NCBI GenBank assembly: GCA_024641985.1
Contig: JAHEBZ010000001.1
Span: 202,056 to 266,055 of the forward strand
Direction: 5' to 3'
Length of the DNA stretch: 64,000 nt
From: Rhodoluna sp.
Lineage (GTDB): Bacteria; Actinomycetota; Actinomycetes; Actinomycetales; Microbacteriaceae
Shown one piece after another: positions 44,724-52,956 of the stretch (position 1 is its first letter; each line of letters starts with the position of its first letter). A program made the position numbers and the translations under genes. Under the pieces are notes generated by a model, which saw only the letters and a list, made by a program, of their open reading frames with translations, made no database searches and had not been told where the DNA came from.

Positions 44724-47700
44724 ACACAAATATTCAGCCAACGATGTCTACCGGGTCATCAAACCCTTCGAGCTCACCGCCGAGCAAGAGGCCGCGGTGC
44801 AAGAGGCCCCAATTGATTCGCCATCGCTGGTAGTTGCCGGGGCAGGCAGTGGCAAAACCGAGTTGATGGCCGTGCGCGTGCTTTGGCTTGTTGCAAATGG
44901 TTATGCAAAACCCGAGCAAATTCTTGGCCTAACCTTCACGCGCAAAGCGGCGGCCGAGTTGTCGAAGCGCATTTACGAAAGTCTGCTAAAGCTCAGGGCC
45001 AGCGATTTGTGGCCCGAAGACCTCGATTACGATTTCACCGCACCAACAATCTCAACCTACAACGCCTATGCCAACGGGTTGTTCCGAGATTTCGCGCTTG
45101 CCATCGGCTACGAGCCAGAGGCGGCACTGCTCACCGAAGCGGCCGCCTACCAACTGGCGCGCGAGGTGATAGTCAAACAGGGCGCCGATGTCGACTCGCG
45201 CCTAACCGACCTCGAGGTCAACCTAAACCCACTCGTTGAGGCGGTGCTGGCACTTGCTCAAAGCCTCAACGACAACATCGCAAGCGCCGAGCAGGTAGAG
45301 AGTGTCATCCAAGACATCATCGACACAATCTCAAACCTTCCCAAAAAGGTGGGCGGCAGCGATACAACTCAGTTTGGCTATATGGCAAAACTAATCACGC
45401 CGCTTTTAGGAACCCCAGTTGTAGCAAAGCTTGCCGAAGCCTACGCCCTAGAAAAACAACGTCTGGGCTATGTCGATTATTCAGATCAGGTTTCGCTAGC
45501 AGAGCGGGCGGTTCGAGAGGTTCCAGGGGCGCGAGCCCGCGAACAGGCAACCTATAGCCAAGTGTTACTCGACGAATATCAAGACACCTCATTCCTTCAA
45601 ACTCGCCTTCTTAAAAACCTTTTCGCGGGTCAGTCGGTTTTTGCAGTCGGCGACCCAAATCAAAGCATTTATGGTTGGCGCGGCGCCAGTTCTTCAAACC
45701 TCGCGCAGTTCCACTCAGATTTTGGCGCCAAGCCAGAGGCAAAGCACTTCACCCTTTCAACCTCCTGGAGAAACCCTGCATCTGTTCTGCGCCTTGCTAA
45801 TCACCTGGTGGGCGAGTTAAAGGTTGTCGAGCTCAGGCCGCGCGCAGATTCAGGCGAAGGCCAAGTTAGCATCGAGTTTTCTCAAGATTTGGTTCAAGAG
45901 GCCAAAGGGGTTGCCGCCTGGTTTAAGTCGCGCATGACCGGCGAGCAAACCGCAGCCCTCTTGCTTCGCAAACGCAGCCAAATGCACCTCTATGTCGAGG
46001 CTCTCGAGTCTCTTGGCCTAGAAGTCGAAGTGGTGGGCTTGGGCGGGCTGCTCGAAACCCCCGAAATAGTTGATCTGGTTAGTGCACTTCGAGTGGTGCA
46101 CTATCCGCAGGCAGGGTCACAGTTAATTCGCCTGTTGGCCGGCCCAAGGTGGCGCATCGGCGCTAAAGACCTAGAGCGCTTGAGCCGCTACGCCAGCCTA
46201 AAATCAAGGCCCAAAGACGACGAACTAAAGGCAAAAATTCGCGAAAGCCTTGCCCCCGAAGATGCGGTTTCTATTGTCGACGCACTCGACCTCTTGGCCG
46301 ATGAGCAAAATCCCGAGTTCACCGGCATCAGCGAAGTCGGTTTAGTTCGAATGCGCGATGCCGCGTTGTTGCTGCGCAACCTGCGCAGGCGCACCGGCAT
46401 GCCGCTGCTTGATTTTGTGAGGGCAGTCGAGCAAGAGCTGTGGCTTGACATCGAAGTAACTGCAAATCCGCGACGCAAAAACCCAATGGCCCACCTAAAT
46501 GCATTCGCTAACATCGTTGCAAATTACGCGGCAAGCAATCATCGGCCCTATCTTGGTGGCTTTCTAGAATGGCTCGAATTTGCCGACCAACGCGAACGTT
46601 TCGAAGTGCCAAACACCAATCCCGAACGCGGTGTTGTTCAGGTTCTCACAATTCACGCCGCAAAGGGGCTCGAATGGAACAACGTTGCGGTAGCAAACCT
46701 CATTGAGGGAGATTTTCCCGGGGATGGCAATTCGGCTGGTTGGCTTGGCTTCGGCCGGCTCCCATATCCGCTACGCGGCGATAAAGATTCGTTGCCCGTC
46801 TGGAACTACAAGAATGCGCAGAGTCAGCCCGAGGCACGCGACAGCCAGGATGCGTTCAAAGAGGCTGCCAAGGCGCACCAGCTAAACGAAGAATTGCGCC
46901 TGATGTATGTTGCGGTGACTAGGCCAAAAAACGAGTTGTTGCTTGCTGGTTCCTACTGGAAGCCAGCAAACAAGAATCCCCGTGAACCATCGAGATTTTT
47001 GTTGACTGCCGCCGAACTTTTGGGCATACAAATCGCCGAGCTGGTTGAATCAGAAAACCCTCTGACACAGATCGAAACCATCGAAACCTGGCCACTAGAT
47101 CCTTTTGGTGAGAGGCACCGTCTCGCAATCTCGACGGCGGCAGATCTCACTCGTGCAGCCATCGAAACTCTTAATCCAGAAGAAGTCGCCAACCAGATTA
47201 GCCAAGGGCTGGCCTTGGGTGATCAAATTCAAAAACAAATCAACCTGCTCTTAGCCGAAAAAGACGCTGCTGTGTCTGAGCGCTCATTTGTGCAATTGCC
47301 GGTTCGCATACCGGCATCAAGATTCAAAGATTTCGTGTCAGATACGGCTGCCGTTGCCGAGCGCATTGCCAGGCCAATGCCGCAAAAGCCATACCAACAA
47401 ACCCGAACGGGCACGTTGTTTCACGGGTGGGTCGAGCAACGTTTTGCGTTGGCTGCTTCACTCGAGCAAGCGGCCTCCGAAGACAACGCCGACGAAACGC
47501 TCGAAGGCGAAGTGTTTGAAACTCTCAAACAGAATTTCGAATCCTCACGCTGGGCCAACCTGGAGCCACAAGAAATCGAACGCGAAATTCATCTCACAGT
47601 GGGCGCAAACACATTCATCTGCAAACTCGATGCAGTTTTCAAGACCGAAACAGGCTACGAACTCATCGACTGGAAAACCGGCAAACCGCCAACGGATGAC

Positions 47701-47898
47701 CTCGACATCGTTGCTCGCACTTTGCAGCTGGCCCTTTATCGCGTGGCTTACTCGCGGTTCGCCTCAATACCGATCGAGCAGATTTCGGTTAGTTTCTATT
47801 TTGTCGCCGACAACCTAGAGCTCAAGCCAAGTTACGTTCCATCCGAAACCGAAGTGCTCGATCTTTGGGCTGCGGCTCTTGCTAACCAGGCCGTTTAA
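44713..47898 (+). CDS. adnB: AdnB-type helicase-nuclease subunit
   Basis: 1061 residues from ATG 44713. The SF1A motor is complete: Walker A GAGSGKT (43-49), FTRKAAAEL, LLDEYQDTS, VGDPNQSIYGWRGAS, VLTIHAAKGLEWN and VAVTRPKNELLLA. The C-terminal RecB-like nuclease has GTLFHGWVE, KLDAVF and LIDWKTGKPP and no Fe-S cysteine set. It is the driving subunit of the resection machine with AdnA. A start at 44599 would overlap adnA by over 120 bases and adds unlike sequence. It ends 3 bases from the converging kinase-like gene with no terminator between. Confidence 0.92.
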   Translation: MSAKHKYSANDVYRVIKPFELTAEQEAAVQEAPIDSPSLVVAGAGSGKTELMAVRVLWLVANGYAKPEQILGLTFTRKAAAELSKRIYESLLKLRASDLWPEDLDYDFTAPTISTYNAYANGLFRDFALAIGYEPEAALLTEAAAYQLAREVIVKQGADVDSRLTDLEVNLNPLVEAVLALAQSLNDNIASAEQVESVIQDIIDTISNLPKKVGGSDTTQFGYMAKLITPLLGTPVVAKLAEAYALEKQRLGYVDYSDQVSLAERAVREVPGARAREQATYSQVLLDEYQDTSFLQTRLLKNLFAGQSVFAVGDPNQSIYGWRGASSSNLAQFHSDFGAKPEAKHFTLSTSWRNPASVLRLANHLVGELKVVELRPRADSGEGQVSIEFSQDLVQEAKGVAAWFKSRMTGEQTAALLLRKRSQMHLYVEALESLGLEVEVVGLGGLLETPEIVDLVSALRVVHYPQAGSQLIRLLAGPRWRIGAKDLERLSRYASLKSRPKDDELKAKIRESLAPEDAVSIVDALDLLADEQNPEFTGISEVGLVRMRDAALLLRNLRRRTGMPLLDFVRAVEQELWLDIEVTANPRRKNPMAHLNAFANIVANYAASNHRPYLGGFLEWLEFADQRERFEVPNTNPERGVVQVLTIHAAKGLEWNNVAVANLIEGDFPGDGNSAGWLGFGRLPYPLRGDKDSLPVWNYKNAQSQPEARDSQDAFKEAAKAHQLNEELRLMYVAVTRPKNELLLAGSYWKPANKNPREPSRFLLTAAELLGIQIAELVESENPLTQIETIETWPLDPFGERHRLAISTAADLTRAAIETLNPEEVANQISQGLALGDQIQKQINLLLAEKDAAVSERSFVQLPVRIPASRFKDFVSDTAAVAERIARPMPQKPYQQTRTGTLFHGWVEQRFALAASLEQAASEDNADETLEGEVFETLKQNFESSRWANLEPQEIEREIHLTVGANTFICKLDAVFKTETGYELIDWKTGKPPTDDLDIVARTLQLALYRVAYSRFASIPIEQISVSFYFVADNLELKPSYVPSETEVLDLWAAALANQAV

Positions 47899-47901
47899 AA
47901 A

Positions 47902-49089
47902 CTAAAAAAGCTCGTTGTCAGACTTCTCAGGCAACTCAATTGGGCGAGTCTTGTCATCGACTACAGCTATCTCGCCCGAATCAATTTCGCCCTCATCAAT
48001 GGCGACCCAATCAACGTCGACCGCATCAATGTCAATCTCGACCGAATCAATCTCGATCTCTTCGATTTCGATAACCTCAAGACCCCGATCTTCAAGGCCT
48101 TCGAAGTGTGCATCGTCTTGTGCTGATGCAGATGCTGATGCAGATGCAAAGTTGGCACCGGTTAGCCTGCCGACAACCCCGGTTGAAACATCTTCAGCCA
48201 GATCGCCAAGCATGCCAAGAGCATCATCGATGATATCTTGGTTGCTCTTGCTCACCCCGTGCAGCAGCCAGCGGCCAACCTCGAGTTCTTTATAGAGCGT
48301 TGCGCGCGACGCAAGCGTTGAATCTGATGCCGCCCGGTGAGCGCTGTAAGTCTTGATGATGCTGTCGAGCAAATCAAAGTTTCCCGATTCAGCGATCCAG
48401 GCAAAATCTTCGGCTGGGTCGCCGATTCGAAGGGCGCTCCAGGCCAACACGCCTGACACAGCGCGGTCTTGCCCCAAAACATTCTCACCCGACAAGCCGC
48501 CGTGAATTACCGAAGGTGTGAATCTAAAAACGCTGGTGTCTTCGAGGGCCGATTCCCAGCGTTCGAGCAGAACCGCGGGAACCTTGCCGGTTGCGGCCAT
48601 GCGATCAAGTTCGGCAACTCGAACGCGGGTTACTTCGGCGAGGTCGTATTCGGGCAAATGGGCTTCGGTAACAACTGCGCGATCAAGATTGTGTATTGCA
48701 GCGATGGCTTTTCCGATGCTCATCGAAAATTCGCTGTCTGGGGCAACCGAGCCAATGTCGATTGGGCTGCCATAGACGAACTCCAAAATAAGCGCACGGT
48801 GCCCCTTGAGGTCTTTGGATTCGCCAACCACGCTGCTAATGGCAAACGGAAGCGTTGCCCTGTGAGCAGCAGAAATCGCCTTGAATGCGCGAAGTTCTAC
48901 CTCTTGCTCGGTGCCGGCCGCTTGGGTGTTAGCAACGCGAACAACGTAGTGTCGATCGTCGACTGCGGTGAGAAGTGCTGTGTCGAAAGCGCCGCCCGCG
49001 CCGCTAGAAAGGCTGTTAACTTGCTTGAAGTCAACATGGGGGACAGCGTCTTTAGCTAACGCAGCTAAAATCAAGGGAGATTTGGCCAT
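47902..49089 (-). CDS. kinase-fold (APH-like) protein, probable pseudokinase with acidic tail
   Basis: 395 residues. Residues about 1-300 follow the aminoglycoside/choline phosphotransferase fold: VNSLSSGAGGAFDTALL as the ATP loop, YVVRVAN with a weak lysine equivalent, ALILEFVYG hinge. The catalytic HGD reads HGG (196-198), the catalytic base lost, and the metal-binding IDW reads LAW. Residues about 315-395 are a low-complexity tail: an SA repeat, then a strongly acidic I/E/D-rich stretch. It should not be an antibiotic kinase. ATG 49089 is set by TAACCT 7 bases upstream. A phosphotransferase gene beside adnB is common in actinobacteria; its role is unknown. Confidence 0.75.
   Translation of the reverse strand: MAKSPLILAALAKDAVPHVDFKQVNSLSSGAGGAFDTALLTAVDDRHYVVRVANTQAAGTEQEVELRAFKAISAAHRATLPFAISSVVGESKDLKGHRALILEFVYGSPIDIGSVAPDSEFSMSIGKAIAAIHNLDRAVVTEAHLPEYDLAEVTRVRVAELDRMAATGKVPAVLLERWESALEDTSVFRFTPSVIHGGLSGENVLGQDRAVSGVLAWSALRIGDPAEDFAWIAESGNFDLLDSIIKTYSAHRAASDSTLASRATLYKELEVGRWLLHGVSKSNQDIIDDALGMLGDLAEDVSTGVVGRLTGANFASASASASAQDDAHFEGLEDRGLEVIEIEEIEIDSVEIDIDAVDVDWVAIDEGEIDSGEIAVVDDKTRPIELPEKSDNELF
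48121..48147. repeat. 12-base tandem repeat inside the kinase-like gene
   Basis: TGCTGATGCAGA twice in tandem plus a partial third copy, coding for the SASASA stretch that links the kinase fold to the acidic tail. Length may vary between strains. Confidence 0.6.
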
Positions 49090-49096
49090 GTGTTTC

Positions 49097-49102
49097 AGGT
49101 TA
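49097..49102 (-). promoter_or_regulatory. -10 hexamer of the kinase-like gene (leaderless)
   Basis: TAACCT on the minus strand with a 7-base spacer to ATG 49089; decides this start over ATG 49107. Confidence 0.6.
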
Positions 49103-49157
49103 GACAATGTCTGGCCCTGAAGCCGGCACCGCCACGCGAATCAAGACAGAGGCTCCG

Positions 49158-50120
49158 ATGAATGCACCTTTGAACCTGCCACTAGCTCGCTCGGCTGTCG
49201 ATCGCGACTATCTGAGCAGGCTGAAGCCTGAACTGCTTGCCGAATTGATCGCTGAACCTACAACCATGGTGTTGCCAGTCTTCGACGGCAAGGTTCTACT
49301 GCAAGGCGAATTGCATCATCCAGACCCTGCGCTCAAATTGTTTGCCTTCAAGCAAATCGACAACTTCGAATTTTGGGCCTATCTGGGCCGCACAACCGAG
49401 GCGCAGAATGAGCAGCCAAAAGGCTCGGCAGTGATTATGGTTTCGCTTACGCGCGAGCAGGCAGCAGGTCTCGAGCCAAATGTTGCTGCTTGGCATGTGC
49501 TTCGCCGAACCGGTGGCGGCCTGAGCGATCGCGATTCTGGCATTTATGTACAGGGGCTTGCGCTAGCCAACTGGCATCAGTCGCACCAACACTGTTCAAA
49601 ATGCGGTTCGGAAACCCAGATTACGCAGGCTGGTTGGGTTCGAGTTTGCTCGCGTGATGGCAACAGCCTATTTCCGCGAACCGACCCAGCTGTCATCGTG
49701 GCCGTGATTGACCAGCAAGACCGAATTTTGCTTGGTTCACAAGGTGTCTGGGAAGACAACCGCTGGTCTGTGCTTGCCGGTTTTGTTGAGCCGGGCGAGT
49801 CGCTAAATGCCGCCGTGATTCGCGAGATGCACGAAGAGGCCGGGGTTCATGTCGTTGACCCGCACTATCTGGGAAGTCAATCTTGGCCTTTTCCATACTC
49901 ATTGATGATGGGTTTCAGCGCCACAATCGACCCAGCCCGGCCCGAGATTGACCTGGTTCCGGATGGCGACGAAATCGAAAAACTTCGTTGGTTTAGCCGC
50001 GCCGAACTTGCAGCCGAAGCCAAAAACATGTTGTTGCCGGGGCGCATCACAATTGCTAGGTCGCTAATCGAGCACTGGTATGGCGGTTTGCTCGAATCGG
50101 CTTCGGAGGCAAAGGCCTAG
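49158..50120 (+). CDS. nudC: NADH pyrophosphatase / NAD-cap hydrolase (NudC)
   Basis: 320 residues from ATG 49158, which has AGAGG 7 bases upstream; ATG 49107 would add 17 residues and is possible. The zinc ribbon is CSKCG plus CSRDG (the fourth ligand position is Asp). FPRTDPAVIV leads into the Nudix box GFVEPGESLNAAVIREMHEEAGV (read as GX5EX7REMHEEXG), followed by the NudC tail motif SQSWPFPYS. It hydrolyses NADH and, in other bacteria, removes NAD caps from RNA. uvrD2 follows after 16 bases; the adnAB-nudC-uvrD2 order matches mycobacteria. Confidence 0.93.
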   Translation: MNAPLNLPLARSAVDRDYLSRLKPELLAELIAEPTTMVLPVFDGKVLLQGELHHPDPALKLFAFKQIDNFEFWAYLGRTTEAQNEQPKGSAVIMVSLTREQAAGLEPNVAAWHVLRRTGGGLSDRDSGIYVQGLALANWHQSHQHCSKCGSETQITQAGWVRVCSRDGNSLFPRTDPAVIVAVIDQQDRILLGSQGVWEDNRWSVLAGFVEPGESLNAAVIREMHEEAGVHVVDPHYLGSQSWPFPYSLMMGFSATIDPARPEIDLVPDGDEIEKLRWFSRAELAAEAKNMLLPGRITIARSLIEHWYGGLLESASEAKA

Positions 50121-50136
50121 AGCCGGGTGAAAAAAC

Positions 50137-51822
50137 ATGAACCCTGAAGATATCCTCGAAAATTTAGACCCCGAACAACGCCAGGCGGCGCAGGCTCTGA
50201 TTGGCCCCACTTGCATTTTGGCTGGCGCTGGCACGGGCAAAACTCGAACCGTCACGCATCGAATCGCATACGGCATAGCCAAGGGTGAGTTCTCTGCGAA
50301 CCGCGTGCTTGCGCTCACGTACACAAATCGAGCGGCCGGCGAACTTCGCGCCCGCGCTCGCCAGCTTGGCATAGGTGCAGTTTCGGTGAAAACATTTCAC
50401 GCAGCGGCTTTGGCTCAGCTCGAATTTTTTTGGCCACAGTTTGCCGGTGTGCCGGCGCCTAGCGTGATCGAATCTAAGGCTCGGCTTATTTCACAGGCTG
50501 CCGAAGGCCTTCAACTTCGCCTCGATACGGGGTCGGTGCGCGACATCGCGGCTGAAATCGAGTGGCGCAAATATTCGATGCTCAGCCTCGACGAATATTC
50601 AGCGATTGTGGCCTCTCGACCAAAGGTCGCGGGTTTAAGCCCAGCCAAAAACCTCGCGCTGCAAACCGCATACGAAGACATCAAAATTAGAGCCCAAAGG
50701 GTTGACTGGGAGGATGTTTTGGTTTTGACTCTCGGCCTGCTTCGCTCTGAGCCGCGCGCCCTTGCTCACGTTCACCAGCAATATCGGTTTTTCACAGTCG
50801 ATGAGTATCAAGATATTTCGCCGCTGCAACATGCGCTGCTTGATGCCTGGTTGGGCAACCGCTCAGATTTGTGCGTTGTTGGCGACCCAAATCAAACCAT
50901 CTACTCGTTCACCGGTGCGACTAGCGAATACCTGCGAAATTTTTCGAACAGATTTCCCGACGCCAATGTGATCACGCTTACCCGCAACTACCGTTCGACC
51001 CAGCAAATCGTCAATTTTGCCAACCGACTCACTGCCGGCAACGATAGCGTTGAACCGCTCGAGTCGCAGGGCGAAATCGGCCTCGCTCCGCGAATGCGCC
51101 AGTTCGAAACCATCCAGGATGAGTGTTCGGCTGTGGCTTTTGATATTCGCAGTCGCATCGATCAGGGCGAGAAGCCAAGTGAAATCGCCATTTTGTATCG
51201 GGTTAATGGGCAGTCAGAGGCAATCGAAAACGCGCTATCGCAGGCTTCGATCGACTATCAGGTTCGCGGCGGTGAGCGCTTTTTTAAGCGAGTCGAAATT
51301 CAGAATGCCATTCGTGGCGTGCGTGCCGAATTGGTGTCGCCCAGCGGCAAAAGTGTTTATCAATCAGTCACCGATGTGATTAGAACTTTGGGCTGGCAAT
51401 CCCAGCAGCCAATCGAACAAGGAGCCGCCCGCGAAAAGTGGGAGTCGCTGAATTCGCTGCTAGCTATTGTTGAAGAACTTCCCGCGGGTGCAACTTTGGC
51501 TGACTTTGCCAAAGAGCTCGACGAGCGCCAACGCTCTCAGCACGAACCGGTTAAGGCGGCGGTTACGCTATCGACCATCCACGCGGCCAAAGGCCTCGAG
51601 TGGGGTTCTGTTTATTTGGTTGGCTTAACCGAGGGATATTTGCCGATCAGCTATGCCCAAACCCCATCTCAAATCGCCGAAGAGCGCAGGCTGCTTTATG
51701 TTGGCCTAACCAGAGCAAAAAGATGGTTGAGTTTGAGTTGGGCTAAACGCGATTCGAGCGGGTTTGCCGGCCGAGATCGAGAGGCGTCAAGGTTCCTCGC
51801 TGCTCTGCAGCCTCGCCACTGA
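50137..51822 (+). CDS. uvrD2: UvrD2-like SF1 helicase without C-terminal domains
   Basis: 561 residues. All SF1A motifs are present: Walker A GAGTGKT (30-36), LTYTNRAAGEL, VDEYQDIS, VGDPNQTIYSFTGA, LTRNYRS, STIHAAKGLEWGSV, YVGLTRAKRWL. Mycobacterial UvrD2 is about 700 residues, with a tetracysteine zinc module and an HRDC domain after the motor; this protein stops soon after motif VI, so both are missing. It may therefore rely on a partner, as is reported for mycobacterial UvrD2 pieces lacking the zinc module (family knowledge, inference here). Its last 36 bases overlap the converging E1-like gene. Confidence 0.9.
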   Translation: MNPEDILENLDPEQRQAAQALIGPTCILAGAGTGKTRTVTHRIAYGIAKGEFSANRVLALTYTNRAAGELRARARQLGIGAVSVKTFHAAALAQLEFFWPQFAGVPAPSVIESKARLISQAAEGLQLRLDTGSVRDIAAEIEWRKYSMLSLDEYSAIVASRPKVAGLSPAKNLALQTAYEDIKIRAQRVDWEDVLVLTLGLLRSEPRALAHVHQQYRFFTVDEYQDISPLQHALLDAWLGNRSDLCVVGDPNQTIYSFTGATSEYLRNFSNRFPDANVITLTRNYRSTQQIVNFANRLTAGNDSVEPLESQGEIGLAPRMRQFETIQDECSAVAFDIRSRIDQGEKPSEIAILYRVNGQSEAIENALSQASIDYQVRGGERFFKRVEIQNAIRGVRAELVSPSGKSVYQSVTDVIRTLGWQSQQPIEQGAAREKWESLNSLLAIVEELPAGATLADFAKELDERQRSQHEPVKAAVTLSTIHAAKGLEWGSVYLVGLTEGYLPISYAQTPSQIAEERRLLYVGLTRAKRWLSLSWAKRDSSGFAGRDREASRFLAALQPRH

Positions 51823-52860
51823 TCGGCAGCCGCAAGCTGGCCAAATTGGCCAAGTGAACTCGGTAATCTGGCCGCCTTTGCTTTCGAGGCGGTAGCCCGA
51901 TCTTTCATCGTGGCTGAGTGAAAAATCGCCAAACCCATCGAGTCGACTCAATATTTTTTGTATGGCAAGCCCGGCGGCAAACATTGTGCTTGCGGCATCG
52001 TCGGTGCGCCTTGTTGCCTGAATCAGCTGGCTGGCAATTACGGGCCATGCAGCATCTTTAGAGGTTCTAAGTTCTTCGAGGCACATCAAGCATGAGCTCA
52101 ACCCCGGAACCACCATGGGGCTAATCGAAGTGCCATCGTTGTCAAAGCCCAGCGCAAGGTGCGCCACATCGCGGTTTAGCCACCTTGCATAGCGGCGCGG
52201 TTCAATCACCTGTTGGCCAATCAGCACTGCGCAATCTATCGAGTCGAGGTGCTTCTCACTTAATCGCTGGCCAAGCGACACATAACTGTGGTTCGGCGAG
52301 GCGGCCAAAAGTGCTCGTAGTGCTTCGATGCGGGGTTGACCACCGAGTTGGCTCGGATATCCTGTCGGGCCGAGGTCTTCGCGGGCAACAAGCCCTTGGT
52401 CGTGAGTGACAATGTGGCCAACTCCAGCCGCTGCCAAACCAAGAGCAACCGCTAAACCGGGCTTCGAAAGGTCTTCTATGTGCACGCTGCGCTTTGACCT
52501 TGCTGCCAAAACCTGTCGGCCATCAACTCCATGAACCAAACTTGCGCGAATTATCTCTGAGAATGCCGATGCAATATATTCGCTTGAGAGCTCAGGTTCA
52601 AGGCTTTGTTGCTCTGGTTGCCTTAGCAGCAGTGGGCCAACTTGATCGATAACCTCATCTGATTCGGTTTGAGACAGCCCAAGATGGCGGTTCATCTCGG
52701 GTAGTGATTCGTCGGCTATTCCTCGATACAGCAAACCGATTAGTTGTTCTTGAGCTTTGGTTAGGTTTTTTAGCACCAGCTGGTCGTTGCCAACACCAAG
52801 TTGCATGCGTTTTGGGTCGCGCCAGAGAGCCGGTTGATTGGGGTTAATTCGAAGCACCAT
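51787..52860 (-). CDS. ThiF/E1-like (cyclodehydratase-type) protein
   Basis: 357 residues from ATG 52860; an in-frame start at 52929 adds 23 residues. The N-terminal third has RINPNQPALWRDP, a docking-type domain seen in TOMM-like E1 homologues. The middle keeps the E1 outline GLAAAGVGHIVTHDQGLVAREDLG but lacks the GxGxxG ATP loop. Four zinc-type cysteines remain: C257, C260, C343, C345 (CLMC, CGC). No YcaO, dehydrogenase or precursor peptide gene is near. A ThiF-like gene at this place is conserved in actinobacteria; function unknown. TAACAA lies 7 bases upstream, a weak -10. Confidence 0.75.
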   Translation of the reverse strand: MVLRINPNQPALWRDPKRMQLGVGNDQLVLKNLTKAQEQLIGLLYRGIADESLPEMNRHLGLSQTESDEVIDQVGPLLLRQPEQQSLEPELSSEYIASAFSEIIRASLVHGVDGRQVLAARSKRSVHIEDLSKPGLAVALGLAAAGVGHIVTHDQGLVAREDLGPTGYPSQLGGQPRIEALRALLAASPNHSYVSLGQRLSEKHLDSIDCAVLIGQQVIEPRRYARWLNRDVAHLALGFDNDGTSISPMVVPGLSSCLMCLEELRTSKDAAWPVIASQLIQATRRTDDAASTMFAAGLAIQKILSRLDGFGDFSLSHDERSGYRLESKGGQITEFTWPIWPACGCRSVARLQSSEEP

Positions 52861-52956
52861 GCCCCGATTGTTATCGAAGCAAAAAACTGGCGCCCAAGTT
52901 ATCCCCAACCTTCGGGCAAAGTTCAGCAACTCGAGGCTTGATGCCCAAGCGGGCGG

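Noticed and set aside
47902-49089. Aminoglycoside or macrolide resistance kinase
   Set aside because: The fold fits, but both catalytic aspartates are replaced and the neighbourhood is a conserved DNA-repair locus.
49608-49680. Missing fourth zinc cysteine in NudC (CSRD) as a defect
   Set aside because: Actinobacterial NudC proteins often lack the fourth Cys; the Nudix box and the SQxWPFP motif are intact.
51787-52860. MoeB/ThiF sulfur-carrier adenylyltransferase or a RiPP gene cluster
   Set aside because: No GxGxxG ATP loop, no sulfur-carrier protein, precursor peptide, YcaO or dehydrogenase gene nearby.
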